From Fibrobacter sp. UWB13 (GTDB lineage: Bacteria; Fibrobacterota; Fibrobacteria; Fibrobacterales; Fibrobacteraceae): a stretch of 64,000 nucleotides of DNA. Of this stretch, positions 33,201 to 41,608 are shown piece by piece (within the stretch, counting starts at the first letter, position 1; the number at the start of each line of letters is the position of its first letter). The position numbers and the translations under genes were made by a program. The stretch covers positions 372,001-436,000 of the forward strand of contig NZ_FXAX01000002.1 of NCBI RefSeq assembly GCF_900177805.1. The letters run 5' to 3'. The notes beneath the pieces were generated by a model. It was not told the DNA's origin. It worked only from the letters and a program-made list of their open reading frames with translations, and did not search any database.

Positions 33201-33645
33201 GCTCGATGTGCCAGGATTCACACCGCCGCAAGTACAGAAGATAGCCGCCGAAACAATTGCAAAATCTGGAATTGTCGTGAGCTTGCCGATGCCGCAGACA
33301 AGCACGCCACCGCAAACCGGAAACGCAACAGATTCCGCGACGGTTAAGGCACAAGAAGCCGCACCCAGTGTCGCACAGCCCGCTACTGCGCAAGCTGGGA
33401 CTGCGCCGAAGCCGCAGCAAGTCATCCCTGCTGACGCAAGACCTGTTTCAGAAGTCATGAAGGCTGATTCCATCAAGAAGGCAACGGAAGCCGCAAAACA
33501 GATTCCACTTGATCCGCAGCAGACATTCACGCCTGTTAAGCCGCCAAAACCGCAGGCCGCCATGCCCAAGGATGATGACTGGGATTTGCCCGAAAACTTC
33601 AGCAGCAAAAATGCATTCGTGCCCATCGAAGCCGATGCTGAGTAA
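30268..33645 (+). CDS. mrcA: Penicillin-binding protein 1A (bifunctional peptidoglycan synthase)
   Basis: Bifunctional enzyme that polymerises and cross-links peptidoglycan at the inner membrane. The 1125 residues begin with a membrane anchor (6-30). The GT51 transglycosylase domain has the catalytic Glu at 92 (AAEDSRYWTHNG) and GGSSLTQQ. An OB-like insert comes next, then the transpeptidase with S478-S-W-K481, S535-E-N537 and K853-T-G855. It is longer than E. coli PBP1A (850 residues). The extra length lies partly between the SxN and KTG motifs and partly in a Pro/Ala/Gln-rich C-terminal tail from about residue 1000, probably periplasmic and disordered. It is transcribed alone. The symbol follows domain order; ponA would be equally valid. 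Confidence 0.95.
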   Translation: MNKFVKIIVAIFLVALICYIPFYIVVFKILPERDPDNQFNRTNILQVLSGETRVFYEDGENLLGAFFDANHRVYVPYGDIPVNLINALIAAEDSRYWTHNGYDLKGFMRAMVNNIKSGRVSQGGSSLTQQAVKNIFGREERSVKEKLKEFLNALRMEKHFTKEDILEFYLNQFHVSGTGKGVAIAAQYFFNKELKDLTLAECAFIAGSVKGPFNYDPFIQRTEERRQKAIERGETRLRYVLGRMVEEGYIEQADMDAAIAKPLEFNHGNFRFTMSTTLERLEERLDSDFFHELFQKEGIEDWRKAQLEITTTLNAKSQDAAKRALQTNISNLQLQLGGFVLPKAQFANRARNARKGDYLYGAVDSVFYDTTGRLQSLKLNFGQLKGIVTEQSVNDFAKLAGGDVNKILATQLKPGAILLVSIIDETPIDGYAQCKIETEPVLQGALVAIQNGKVLASQGGFHNTGFDRSFKALRQLGSSWKPILYALALKYHWNYLDNLENEFNAFQYGNQFYFPRPDHKNKGDVVSIAWAATRSENIASIWLLEHLLDKLSDKEFEDVARENGFARNPDEERIKFVERLRDKFGLMMKEEVKREIEFTKARDALVERYMNDGKVLQARAVQNLRYGTFTDIGLKQAKRDPKITKYVNHNFKRYSEIWRAREIQELDPDESTKLLPLDSVQLIENFTLADFKRLNAMIEPVDSDADYFDMAHLRYWPDYRRALAMADYARFANEIGIHQKLQKVFSMPLGVNDITLAEITTAYQTLLTGKIFKCKDANWTEACFIKEIRNRDGRTIFRNKMESMTVLDDTVTTQMGVMLRSVFTNGTAHSQLTALSVKNPEGASKLRYPVMGKTGTTNDYRNVAFLGALPTYVKEKNGIALDSVIAIGSYVGFDDNKPLKSGRTRIAGASGGLPQWASFAKEEIDILGIPKQIDFLDISMIATGEVPLMLTNERGELTVDPMTGEALVNGEKGRPLPWLDVPGFTPPQVQKIAAETIAKSGIVVSLPMPQTSTPPQTGNATDSATVKAQEAAPSVAQPATAQAGTAPKPQQVIPADARPVSEVMKADSIKKATEAAKQIPLDPQQTFTPVKPPKPQAAMPKDDDWDLPENFSSKNAFVPIEADAE

Positions 33646-33646
33646 C

Positions 33647-33742
33647 AATTAGTTATCAGCTGTTGGTCATTAGTCAATAGCTTAAGCAGCTGAAGCCATC
33701 ACGGCTTCTAACAACTAATGACCAATGACTATTGACTGCACT
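33647..33742. repeat. Inverted pair of 7-base-period tracts with central hairpin
   Basis: The left arm TTGGTCATTAGTCAATAG and a related right arm in reverse orientation (CTAATGACCAATGACTATTG) flank a small hairpin GAAGCC-ATCAC-GGCTTC at 33692-33708. Each arm is built from TTAGTCA/TTGGTCA heptads, as in the tract at 48436-48483. It fills the gap after the PBP1A gene. Confidence 0.75.
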
Positions 33743-33808
33743 AGGTTTTACACATTCTAATTATTATCTTTGATAACGCAGGAATATTGAACTTTTTCGG
33801 AGTGTTTC

Positions 33809-35086
33809 ATGTCTAAATCAACGGTTTTCGTTCAGGCAGCCACATTCGCCGCAGCGTTCTCGCTCACCGCATGCATCGGGACAAGTCAATGCCCATCTCC
33901 AGACGTAAAGCCCACAGAAACTCCGTTCACGAAAATCATCGGGCAAGATACAGTCCAGTCTGCAGAAACGCAGACCGGCAAGTATTCCGAGATGCAGGTC
34001 GTCACCGGCGATAGCGCTTCGCAGATTCTCGACCAGTTCAAGCTCTCTACGCCCGACCAGATTTTGACTCCAGAACAAACGCCGACTATTCTCGTACAAA
34101 CTCGAGTCGATACGGTTTTGATGATGTTGCCGCCGTGCGACAAGACGCACTTTTCGCATTGCACGCTCGAAACGACGATGGACCCGTACAAGGCATTCCC
34201 GGCACTCGCCAATTACGTCTTTAGCTACGCCGACACTCTCAGCCGCGCCGGTCAAACGGACTCCGCCTCCGTCATCTTGAACAGCTTCTCGACTATGGCT
34301 CCGATGTGGGAAAAATGGCAAGCGCATTCGGATACGCTCCGCGAAGCTTTCGGCAAGCGTCGTGAAGAAAAGGCAAAAGAATTCGAATCGATGGCGCTCC
34401 AGATTCAGAACATGAACCGTGTGCAAGCCTCATACAGCATGGTCGCCGAAACCGCAGACAGTTTGATTGCGCAGCTCGCTCCGGGTGACTCGCTCGCGAA
34501 CTGGGCTAAAGACCAGAAGAAAATCGCTTATACGAACACACTCAAAAAGGCTTCGAAAGAATTTGACGAAATCAAGGTTCTCGCCGATGAAAAGGCGCAA
34601 TTCGCCGAAGCCCGCAAGCAGACCGAAACTTTCCGCATCCGCTACCGCGATTTCGAAGACACGCTCCATGTGCAAGCTTTCTTGAATCACGTTGACGAGC
34701 TCGAAAAGGCTACCGATTCAGAGACCGCCAAAATGTGGGAAAAGCAAGACCCCGAAAAGGCGCTCGCCCAAGCCGACACACTCATCGCAAACGAAAAGTT
34801 CGATAAGGCAAAAGATTTGCTCAACAAGCTCAAGTCCAGTAAGCTCCGCAAAGAAGCAAACGAAAAGTACATCGCTCTTGCAGATGCCTACTGCAACAAA
34901 CAGCGAAAAACCACATCGCAGATTTTCGCCAAGTCATTGAAGCAAACGGACGAAGCTAAGAAAAAGAAATTGCTGAACGACGCCATCGCACCACTCGACA
35001 AGTGCCTTGCGGAATTCCCGGAAACAACGCAGCGCGAAAAAGTCGAAAGCAACAGAAAGTTTATTGAAAAGGAACTCGCCAAGTGA
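33809..35086 (+). CDS. Lipoprotein with helical repeats
   Basis: Predicted lipoprotein of 425 residues with the signal VQAATFAAAFSLTACIG. After a Thr/Pro/Gln-rich linker of about 80 residues, the rest is charged and helical, with TPR-like or coiled-coil stretches (PYKAFPALANYVFSYADTLS; EKALAQADTLIANEKFDKAK). I do not recognise a family. The stop codon overlaps the GTG of the following permease gene (GTGA), so the two are translationally coupled; whether they work together is unknown. Confidence 0.78.
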   Translation: MSKSTVFVQAATFAAAFSLTACIGTSQCPSPDVKPTETPFTKIIGQDTVQSAETQTGKYSEMQVVTGDSASQILDQFKLSTPDQILTPEQTPTILVQTRVDTVLMMLPPCDKTHFSHCTLETTMDPYKAFPALANYVFSYADTLSRAGQTDSASVILNSFSTMAPMWEKWQAHSDTLREAFGKRREEKAKEFESMALQIQNMNRVQASYSMVAETADSLIAQLAPGDSLANWAKDQKKIAYTNTLKKASKEFDEIKVLADEKAQFAEARKQTETFRIRYRDFEDTLHVQAFLNHVDELEKATDSETAKMWEKQDPEKALAQADTLIANEKFDKAKDLLNKLKSSKLRKEANEKYIALADAYCNKQRKTTSQIFAKSLKQTDEAKKKKLLNDAIAPLDKCLAEFPETTQREKVESNRKFIEKELAK

Positions 35087-35853
35087 CAGACTGGTGGAAT
35101 TACGCCCAGTACCCGGCGTTCTTTATTTTGGGTGCAGTCGTAAGCCTTATCAACAGCATCGCAGGCGGCGGATCTACACTTAGCCTCCCCATCATGATTT
35201 TCCTCGGGCTTCCCGCCACTATCGCAAACGGCACGAACCGCATCGGGCTCATCATCGGGAATTTCAGCAGCGCCTATAATCTTGCGCGTCACGGCTACCT
35301 GAACAAGAAGATATTCTTCCAGCTACTGCTGCCGACATTCTTCGGCGCACTCCTTGGCGCATGCTTCTTGGTCCGCATTGGAGACAAGCTCTTCCAAGCG
35401 ATTCTCGCGGTTGTCATTTGCCTTGTGGTCATCATGAGCAACTTGCGCAAGGATATTCTCGGAAAGCCTCCTGAGACACCGCCCGAAAAGCTCACCGTCA
35501 AAGGCGCCATCGGATTTTTCTTGATTGCCGTTTACGGATGCATTGTGCAAGTGGGCGTCGGCTTTGTACAGATTTTCAGCCTCACGCGTTACACCGGTCT
35601 TGACCCGATTCACGTGAACGCCGTCAAGAATGCACTTACGAACGTGTTCCTGATCGTAAGCACAGTTGCACTCGGCATCGCAGGGAAAATTGACTGGCCA
35701 ATAGCGATTATCATGGCCGCAGGCGCATGGCTCGGTGGCTACCTCGGTAGCTTCACGCAACGCAAAAAAGGCAACAAGTTCATCCAGCGGTTCATCAGCA
35801 TTTGCAGCATCGGCATGGCAATCGCGCTTGTTGTGGACCTGGTGATGAAATAA
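35083..35853 (+). CDS. TauE/SafE-family sulfite/anion permease
   Basis: A 256-residue integral membrane protein with about eight hydrophobic segments and the family's N-terminal pattern, LINSIAGGGSTLSLPIMIF followed by LGLPATIANGTNRIG. The family exports or imports sulfite, sulfoacetate and related small anions; the exact substrate cannot be told. The start is the GTG that overlaps the stop of the lipoprotein gene. The C-terminal half repeats the fold (VKNALTNVFLIVSTVALGI, GAWLGGYLGS). Its stop lies 2 bases from that of the convergent gene. Confidence 0.9.
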   Translation: MTDWWNYAQYPAFFILGAVVSLINSIAGGGSTLSLPIMIFLGLPATIANGTNRIGLIIGNFSSAYNLARHGYLNKKIFFQLLLPTFFGALLGACFLVRIGDKLFQAILAVVICLVVIMSNLRKDILGKPPETPPEKLTVKGAIGFFLIAVYGCIVQVGVGFVQIFSLTRYTGLDPIHVNAVKNALTNVFLIVSTVALGIAGKIDWPIAIIMAAGAWLGGYLGSFTQRKKGNKFIQRFISICSIGMAIALVVDLVMK

Positions 35854-35855
35854 GC

Positions 35856-36821
35856 CTAGCTTACCGGATTTCTATGACTTTCGAAGAGTTGCCGTAGGTT
35901 GACGGCATCTCTTTTTTCTTGTTCCGTTTTGAGGTCTTCCATGATTTGTGCGAAATAAGCGGCGCGCCCTGTATCTTTTGCAAGGAAGGCGTCTTCGTAA
36001 CCGTCTTGAGCTACTGCAATTACTTCTGGATTAAAGTTGGGCATAAACCCATACTTTTTACAAGCAGCAATCATATCGTCATCGTTTATACTGCTGTAGT
36101 CAAAATTCGTGCGTTTAAGGAGCATGACCATATCGCCCACGATTTCAAGCATTACATTTTCAGAAGACGAAAAGCGCGAGCGTAAAAAGCTGCAATATAC
36201 AGCCACATCGTACATCTTTTTGTATATAAAATAATCCTTCAAAAAGCGGAAGCAATGGATCATATCGCTAGAACGATACGTGTACTTCATGGCAGAAACA
36301 ATTTCTTTGAGCAAGTTCTCCCAATGACCTTCAGCACTGCAGAGCATCGCATACAAGATTCTGCATTTTGCAGAGGTCGGGTTCCACTGGACGGCTTCGG
36401 TCACGCCTTTCAACGCCGTAGAGTAGTCGCCCAAATCCAATGCAGCAAGCGCATATTGGCGGTAAATCCAGTCCATCGGGCAGACGACGCTGACATTCTT
36501 TACCTGTTGCGACGGATTCTGGCAAAAATGCTGATAAAGCACCCATTCCATTTCATCCGAGATGGCGACATAGCGGACATCATCGCTAGTCACAAAAGGA
36601 TGTTCCTTAAGTACCTGCATCAGCGGTTCAAGAATTTTGAGAGACTTTTCGTAATCCTTATTCTTGTACGCATCTAGGGACAAACTCAAAATTTCCATCA
36701 CGCCTTTTCGACCGCCAACATCTTCGAGTTTCTTGCTCATGATGGCGGACTTTATTTGGAAGAGGTCTTCCTGATTTTTGGCGTCTTCGATAGATAACAT
36801 ACATAAATAATGTACATTCAT
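35856..36821 (-). CDS. TPR-like protein of unknown function
   Basis: A 321-residue cytoplasmic protein, helical throughout, with TPR-like stretches near residues 45-75 (LSLDAYKNKDYEKSLKILEP) and 120-160 (YALAALDLGDYSTALKGVTE). It has no signal peptide. Starts at 36821, 36800 and 36740 are all possible, and none has a clear ribosome-binding site. It begins 8 bases after the GIY-YIG gene and may be co-transcribed with it. No function can be named. Confidence 0.65.
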   Translation of the reverse strand: MNVHYLCMLSIEDAKNQEDLFQIKSAIMSKKLEDVGGRKGVMEILSLSLDAYKNKDYEKSLKILEPLMQVLKEHPFVTSDDVRYVAISDEMEWVLYQHFCQNPSQQVKNVSVVCPMDWIYRQYALAALDLGDYSTALKGVTEAVQWNPTSAKCRILYAMLCSAEGHWENLLKEIVSAMKYTYRSSDMIHCFRFLKDYFIYKKMYDVAVYCSFLRSRFSSSENVMLEIVGDMVMLLKRTNFDYSSINDDDMIAACKKYGFMPNFNPEVIAVAQDGYEDAFLAKDTGRAAYFAQIMEDLKTEQEKRDAVNLRQLFESHRNPVS

Positions 36822-36828
36822 TTACCGA

Positions 36829-37155
36829 TTAAAACAATAGGCGTTTCCGGCGTTTCTTTTTCGGCTTTAGGCGTTCGCCAAGGCCTGCTCGCAGTTCACC
36901 TTCTAATGCAGAATCACCCGCAGCAAGGAGTTCCTTTTGCGGGCGTTTGAGCTTTTTAACACGCGCTTCCAGGCGGAGCGCTTCTTCGCGAGTTTCGAGT
37001 TCAAATGTGCGTAAAATACATTCCGGCGGGAACGCTTTGGTAAACCTCGCGCCACGCCCACTGCAATGTTCTTCATAGCGGGCATCGACATCCACGGCAT
37101 AGCCCGTGTAAATGCGGTCACCCTTGCAACGGAGCATGTAGACGAAGTGCGGCAT
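36829..37155 (-). CDS. GIY-YIG nuclease-like protein (YhbQ/UPF0213 type)
   Basis: A 108-residue stand-alone GIY-YIG domain beginning HFVYMLRCKGDRIYTGYAVD, with Y in the first motif and YTG in place of YIG, followed by RYEEHCSGRGARFTKAFPPE. The conserved Arg and Glu (ELETREEALRLE) of the family are present. The C-terminus is a basic tail. Members cut or bind branched or single-stranded DNA, but their role in cells is unclear. It lies between nhaA and the TPR-like gene, same strand. Confidence 0.87.
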   Translation of the reverse strand: MPHFVYMLRCKGDRIYTGYAVDVDARYEEHCSGRGARFTKAFPPECILRTFELETREEALRLEARVKKLKRPQKELLAAGDSALEGELRAGLGERLKPKKKRRKRLLF

Positions 37156-37166
37156 GCCGCGACTTC

Positions 37167-38504
37167 CTACTGCTTATGCTCTTTCGATACTATGCTCATG
37201 TAGATGGTACCGAGGATGGCAGCGCTAAAGCTTCCGAGGAGGATGCCAAGCTTTGCAGAGTCCTTGTTTGCACCGTCTTCAAACGCAAGTCCAGACACAA
37301 AGAGGGCCATCGTAAATCCGATACCGGCAAGCATGCCACCGCCCCAAAGGACCTTCCAGGAGTAGCTCGGCTTCTTGGAAACGCCAATCTTTACGGACAA
37401 GAGGCTGAAGAGGAAAATGCCAATCGGCTTACCGAAAATGAGGGCGAGCGCCACGGCACCAAGCACAGGCACGTCAAGGCCACCGAGCTTGATTTCGACA
37501 CCGGCATTTGCAAGCGCAAAAATCGGCATGATGCCAAAGTTCACCCAAGGCACAAGCATCTTGTACAAGCGTTCCTGCAACGAAACGCTTTCGCTTGCCC
37601 CGCGCTTGAGCATCGTAAATACTTCATACTGTTCATTGCGGTCCTTCGTCTCGCCCGAAAGCACGTTGCCTACGCCACTTGCAAACTGGGCCACCACGCC
37701 TTTCGCCACCACGGCCTTTGCGGGCACGGAGAGGCCAAGGAGCACGCCCGCAATCGTCGGGTGCACACCGGACTTGACAAAGAACGCCCACACGGCAATA
37801 CCCGTGAAATGGAGCAGCAGCATGTTGCGCACGCCAATGCGGAAGAACACGTTGAACAAGGCAAGAAGCACAAAGGCCATGCCAAGAGCGCTAAAGTTGA
37901 TGCCGTCACCGCTCGGGTAGCCAATTGCAATCACGAGAATCGCGCCGATATCGTCCGCAATGGCCAAAGTCAAAATCATCACGCGGAGCGCATGCGGCAC
38001 CTTCTTGCCCAAAATCGCCATGCAGCCCACCACAAACGCGATATCCGTTGCCGTCGGGATTCCCCAGCCATGTGACGTACCCGGAGGGCAAAGAGCCAAG
38101 TAAATCAGCGCCGGGAAAAGCATACCGCCAGCAGCCGCAATAATCGGGAGGCTCGCCGCCTTCGGATCGCGGAGTTCGCCATAGGTCATTTCGCCCTTGA
38201 CTTCAAGCCCGATATTGAAGAAGAATATCGTCATCAGCGCATCGTTGATGAACCAGTGCAAGTCGCCAGCCCCCACCCAGCTGCCTATCGTCACCACGAA
38301 CGGCAAATGCCAAAAGTGCTCGTACGATGACGGACTCAAGTTCGCCCAGATGAGAGCCGCAAGCGTCATAATGATAAGCACTATGCCGCCCGTCGTCTCC
38401 ACCTTCATCAGGCGCTCGATCGGGGTGATAATCTTACGTACCGGGGTTTCCGGAAACATATCTTCAATTTTATCGCTGCTTGTTACTCGTGCTGACATAT
38501 GCAT
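37167..38504 (-). CDS. nhaA: Na+/H+ antiporter NhaA
   Basis: Inner-membrane antiporter that exchanges cytoplasmic sodium for protons. About 445 residues with some 12 membrane segments. Family motifs are clear: FFFNIGLEVKGEM, PTATDIAFVVG and the ion-binding Asp pair in ADDIGAILVIAIGYPSGDG. It is longer than E. coli NhaA (388), mainly through an N-terminal extension of about 35 residues and a longer central loop (near 285-310) with an ETKDRNEQYE segment. Two ATG codons (38504, 38498) are equally plausible. It lies 70 bases downstream of the histidine kinase genes, perhaps with its own promoter. Confidence 0.95.
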   Translation of the reverse strand: MHMSARVTSSDKIEDMFPETPVRKIITPIERLMKVETTGGIVLIIMTLAALIWANLSPSSYEHFWHLPFVVTIGSWVGAGDLHWFINDALMTIFFFNIGLEVKGEMTYGELRDPKAASLPIIAAAGGMLFPALIYLALCPPGTSHGWGIPTATDIAFVVGCMAILGKKVPHALRVMILTLAIADDIGAILVIAIGYPSGDGINFSALGMAFVLLALFNVFFRIGVRNMLLLHFTGIAVWAFFVKSGVHPTIAGVLLGLSVPAKAVVAKGVVAQFASGVGNVLSGETKDRNEQYEVFTMLKRGASESVSLQERLYKMLVPWVNFGIMPIFALANAGVEIKLGGLDVPVLGAVALALIFGKPIGIFLFSLLSVKIGVSKKPSYSWKVLWGGGMLAGIGFTMALFVSGLAFEDGANKDSAKLGILLGSFSAAILGTIYMSIVSKEHKQ

Positions 38505-38574
38505 TTCAATATAGATAACTTTTTTACATTTTTTGGAGACATACCGCCGTTGTAACAGATAAATAGGAATAAAA

Positions 38575-41500
38575 TTACAAGAACATCGCAAGCATGTCCT
38601 TCAGCTTTTCAACGCTGACCGGCTTTGCAATATGCTCGTTCATGCCCGCCTCGAAAGAAGCCTTGCGGTCTTCGTCAAATGCGTTAGCCGTCATGGCTAT
38701 AATCGGAATTTCGGCAACATCCTTGTTTTCGAGAGCGCGAATGCGCTTTGTTGCCTCGTAACCGTCCATCACCGGCATGCGAACGTCCATCAAGACGACA
38801 TCGAACGGTCTCGACTTTGCCTTCGAGAGCATTTTCACGGCAATATCGCCATCTTCCACCGCCGTCACGATAAAGCCATTGTCCTGGAGGATTTCCATCG
38901 TAATTTCGCGGTTGAGGATATTGTCTTCGACAAGGAGAATTCTCTTGCCCGCAAATCCGGAGTTGGCAGTATCATTGCTTTCGTCGTTTTTCTTTGACTG
39001 CACCAACTTGAATTCAAACGTCATTACAACTTCGGTACCGACATTCAGGCGGCTCGCAATTTCAATCTGACCACCCATCATCTCGACAGAATTCTTCGTG
39101 ATAGCAAGTCCAAGGCCCATGCCGCGGACATCTCTCGACACTGTAGACTCTCTCGCAAACGGTTCATAAACCATTTTGAGGAATTCTTCGCTCATGCCGA
39201 TGCCGTTATCCTTGATACGGAACTCGTATGCCGCATAGCTCGACTTTGTAAGCGGAGTTTCCTTGACGCTCATCGAGATAGTGCCGCCTTCCTTCGTAAA
39301 CTTGATAGCGTTCGAAAGCACCTTGAGAAGCGCCTGGCTCAAGCGGTCCTTATCGCAAACGACTTCGTCATCATTGATGCCAACGCAATCCAGTTCAAAC
39401 TTGAGGTCCTTCGCCTGCAAGTCATTGCGAATATCGCGTTCCACCTCATGAACGACTTCGAACAAGTGCGTCGGAGCTTCCTTGAGGTCGAACTTGCCCG
39501 ATTCAATACGGCTCATGTCGAGAATGTCGTTGATAATCGAAAGCAGGCGATCAGAACTCTGGTCAATTTTCACCAGGCAATCCTTCACGCGTTCTGCATC
39601 CCCCACATGCGACGAGGCAATCGAGGTAAGGCCAATGACAGCGTTAAGCGGAGTACGGATTTCATGGCTTATGCTATTGAGGAATTCCTTCTTGGCGCTG
39701 TTTGCCGCCTGCGCTGCCGAGAGCGCCTGCTTTAATGCCTCAGCCTGCGTTTCAAGCTGTTCCTTCTGTTCCAGTTGCAAACGAGTAGATTCATCGACGC
39801 TGATAAAGCCCGCCACAATCTGTTCCTGGGCATCGGGCGCCTTGCCCGCCATCACGAACTTGAGCTGCCAATATTCAACCGCCCCGTTGATAATCATCCT
39901 GTAGTTGACATAATAGGCGCCCTTCGCGGCAAGACGTTCTATCACGACATCGCGAGTCGTCATTTCCATGAACATCTTACGGTCATCGGGGTGCACAAGC
40001 GTATTTGCAATCAGCTTCAGGCGGTCCTCGAAATTCCCAACCTTCCGCCAATTCGGGTTGTCCGCCCAGTTGTTTTTCTTCACATAATAAAGATGGTCTT
40101 CGCGAGTGGACGGGTTGATAAAGCTCACGAGCGTGAAGTCTTCCGAAAGGCCCTTGATCACAGAAAGTCTTTCGCGTTCTGCTTCGATAGCGACCTTTTC
40201 ATCGTTCACGTCTTCAACACCAATAAGCACATAGCCGCCACCCTTGCCATCGGCAAGACCAATCAGCGTATGGCGCAGCCAGACCCAGTTGCCATTGATG
40301 AACCAGCGCATGTCCACCACTTTTCGGGATTCATTCGAACCCATCATTTCAAGGAACGCTTCCTTGTTAAACACGCTATGGCAAAGTTCCAAATCGTCCT
40401 TGTGGATTTTCGTGAGTTCATCATTATTCATGATGTCGTACAGCGAGACATTGCAGTCAAAGCGGCTGAGGATCTCCTTGTACAAGTCGTTCATCGCACT
40501 CGGGTACACAACGTAAGATCCCGATTCCGGATTCACGTAATAAATATGGATAAAGTTCTTGGACAAAAGCCCCAAGAGCTTCATCTGCATGTAGCGCACC
40601 TTGCCCACATCATCTTGCTTGACCCGGTCAGCTTCATTTGCAAAGCAACGAATTGCGACGCGACGGAGCAACACAAAGTAAGCAAAAAAGAAAATCAAGA
40701 ACACAATAGCGAAACAGAGCAGAATAAAGCGCACCTTATGGATTGCCGCCATCGCATTCTTTTCAGGAGACGAAATGACAATGCTCCAGTGGTTTACCGC
40801 CAAGGGTTTGTAGAAGAAGCAGTTGGACTCTTCCCAATAGTTTTCAACGCAAGCCTCGCCCGTTGCCCCCACAAGCATGCTATCCACAAGCGCCGAGAAC
40901 AATCCCCTTTCGTTATCCATCTCGTTCATGTAATCATGGATACTCTTCAGCGAATCATGCTTGGTGTCCGCAATAAAGCGTCCATCATCGCGATTGATGA
41001 CATATACATACATCTTGCGGTCATAGCGCTTGTCCTTTCGCAAGTACTGGTGGATAAGTCCCAAGCTAAAATTCCAGTACGCAAGGGCAACCGTTTTCCC
41101 GTGGCTCTTAATCGGCACAAAGTGATACAGGAGTTTTTCCTCTTGCTTGTCACTTTCAAGGCGGACCGTCACATGGGCAGCTTCTGCGGCTTCAGTTTCA
41201 AACGAGATCCCCATCCCCTTTGAACTCGTCAAGGCGCCATCCGACAAAACGACCGTATCGCCCGGCAAAAGGATATTGATTTTCTGGTCACGCAAGAACG
41301 GCTGCATCTCATCCAATTTCGGTCGCAAGCTGTCGACAGAGTAATCGCTACGGTCACTCAAGGCATCCGCCACAAACTGGAGCGTTCCGCCGTAGTGCAG
41401 GTTGCTCATGATAAATTCATTCGACGCCACCTCGGCATATTCACGAAGCCTATTGAAGCACCCGTCTTCAACGATTTTCAAAATCTTCTGGCAAATAAAC

Positions 41501-41601
41501 AAGAACACCAAAGCCGTCACGACAACGAGAACAATGGCAAAAACAAGGTGATCCCTATGCATCACCTTTTCATTGTGGACACCATCAACATTCTTTAACA
41601 T
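38575..41601 (-). CDS. Membrane hybrid histidine kinase with periplasmic sensor and receiver
   Basis: Sensor kinase of 1008 residues. Membrane segments at 18-40 and 289-312 frame a periplasmic domain of about 250 residues (Cache-like). PAS-like domains follow near 345-470 and 490-605, then HisKA with phospho-acceptor H646 (SISHEIRTPLNAV), HATPase with N764 and GMGLGLAI, and a receiver with D939 (VVLMDVRMPVMDG). All catalytic residues are present. There is no DNA-binding or other output domain and no response regulator gene nearby; phosphate would have to pass through a separate HPt protein. It starts 7 bases after the upstream hybrid kinase gene. Confidence 0.9.
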   Translation of the reverse strand: MLKNVDGVHNEKVMHRDHLVFAIVLVVVTALVFLFICQKILKIVEDGCFNRLREYAEVASNEFIMSNLHYGGTLQFVADALSDRSDYSVDSLRPKLDEMQPFLRDQKINILLPGDTVVLSDGALTSSKGMGISFETEAAEAAHVTVRLESDKQEEKLLYHFVPIKSHGKTVALAYWNFSLGLIHQYLRKDKRYDRKMYVYVINRDDGRFIADTKHDSLKSIHDYMNEMDNERGLFSALVDSMLVGATGEACVENYWEESNCFFYKPLAVNHWSIVISSPEKNAMAAIHKVRFILLCFAIVFLIFFFAYFVLLRRVAIRCFANEADRVKQDDVGKVRYMQMKLLGLLSKNFIHIYYVNPESGSYVVYPSAMNDLYKEILSRFDCNVSLYDIMNNDELTKIHKDDLELCHSVFNKEAFLEMMGSNESRKVVDMRWFINGNWVWLRHTLIGLADGKGGGYVLIGVEDVNDEKVAIEAERERLSVIKGLSEDFTLVSFINPSTREDHLYYVKKNNWADNPNWRKVGNFEDRLKLIANTLVHPDDRKMFMEMTTRDVVIERLAAKGAYYVNYRMIINGAVEYWQLKFVMAGKAPDAQEQIVAGFISVDESTRLQLEQKEQLETQAEALKQALSAAQAANSAKKEFLNSISHEIRTPLNAVIGLTSIASSHVGDAERVKDCLVKIDQSSDRLLSIINDILDMSRIESGKFDLKEAPTHLFEVVHEVERDIRNDLQAKDLKFELDCVGINDDEVVCDKDRLSQALLKVLSNAIKFTKEGGTISMSVKETPLTKSSYAAYEFRIKDNGIGMSEEFLKMVYEPFARESTVSRDVRGMGLGLAITKNSVEMMGGQIEIASRLNVGTEVVMTFEFKLVQSKKNDESNDTANSGFAGKRILLVEDNILNREITMEILQDNGFIVTAVEDGDIAVKMLSKAKSRPFDVVLMDVRMPVMDGYEATKRIRALENKDVAEIPIIAMTANAFDEDRKASFEAGMNEHIAKPVSVEKLKDMLAMFL

Positions 41602-41608
41602 TTAAGCT

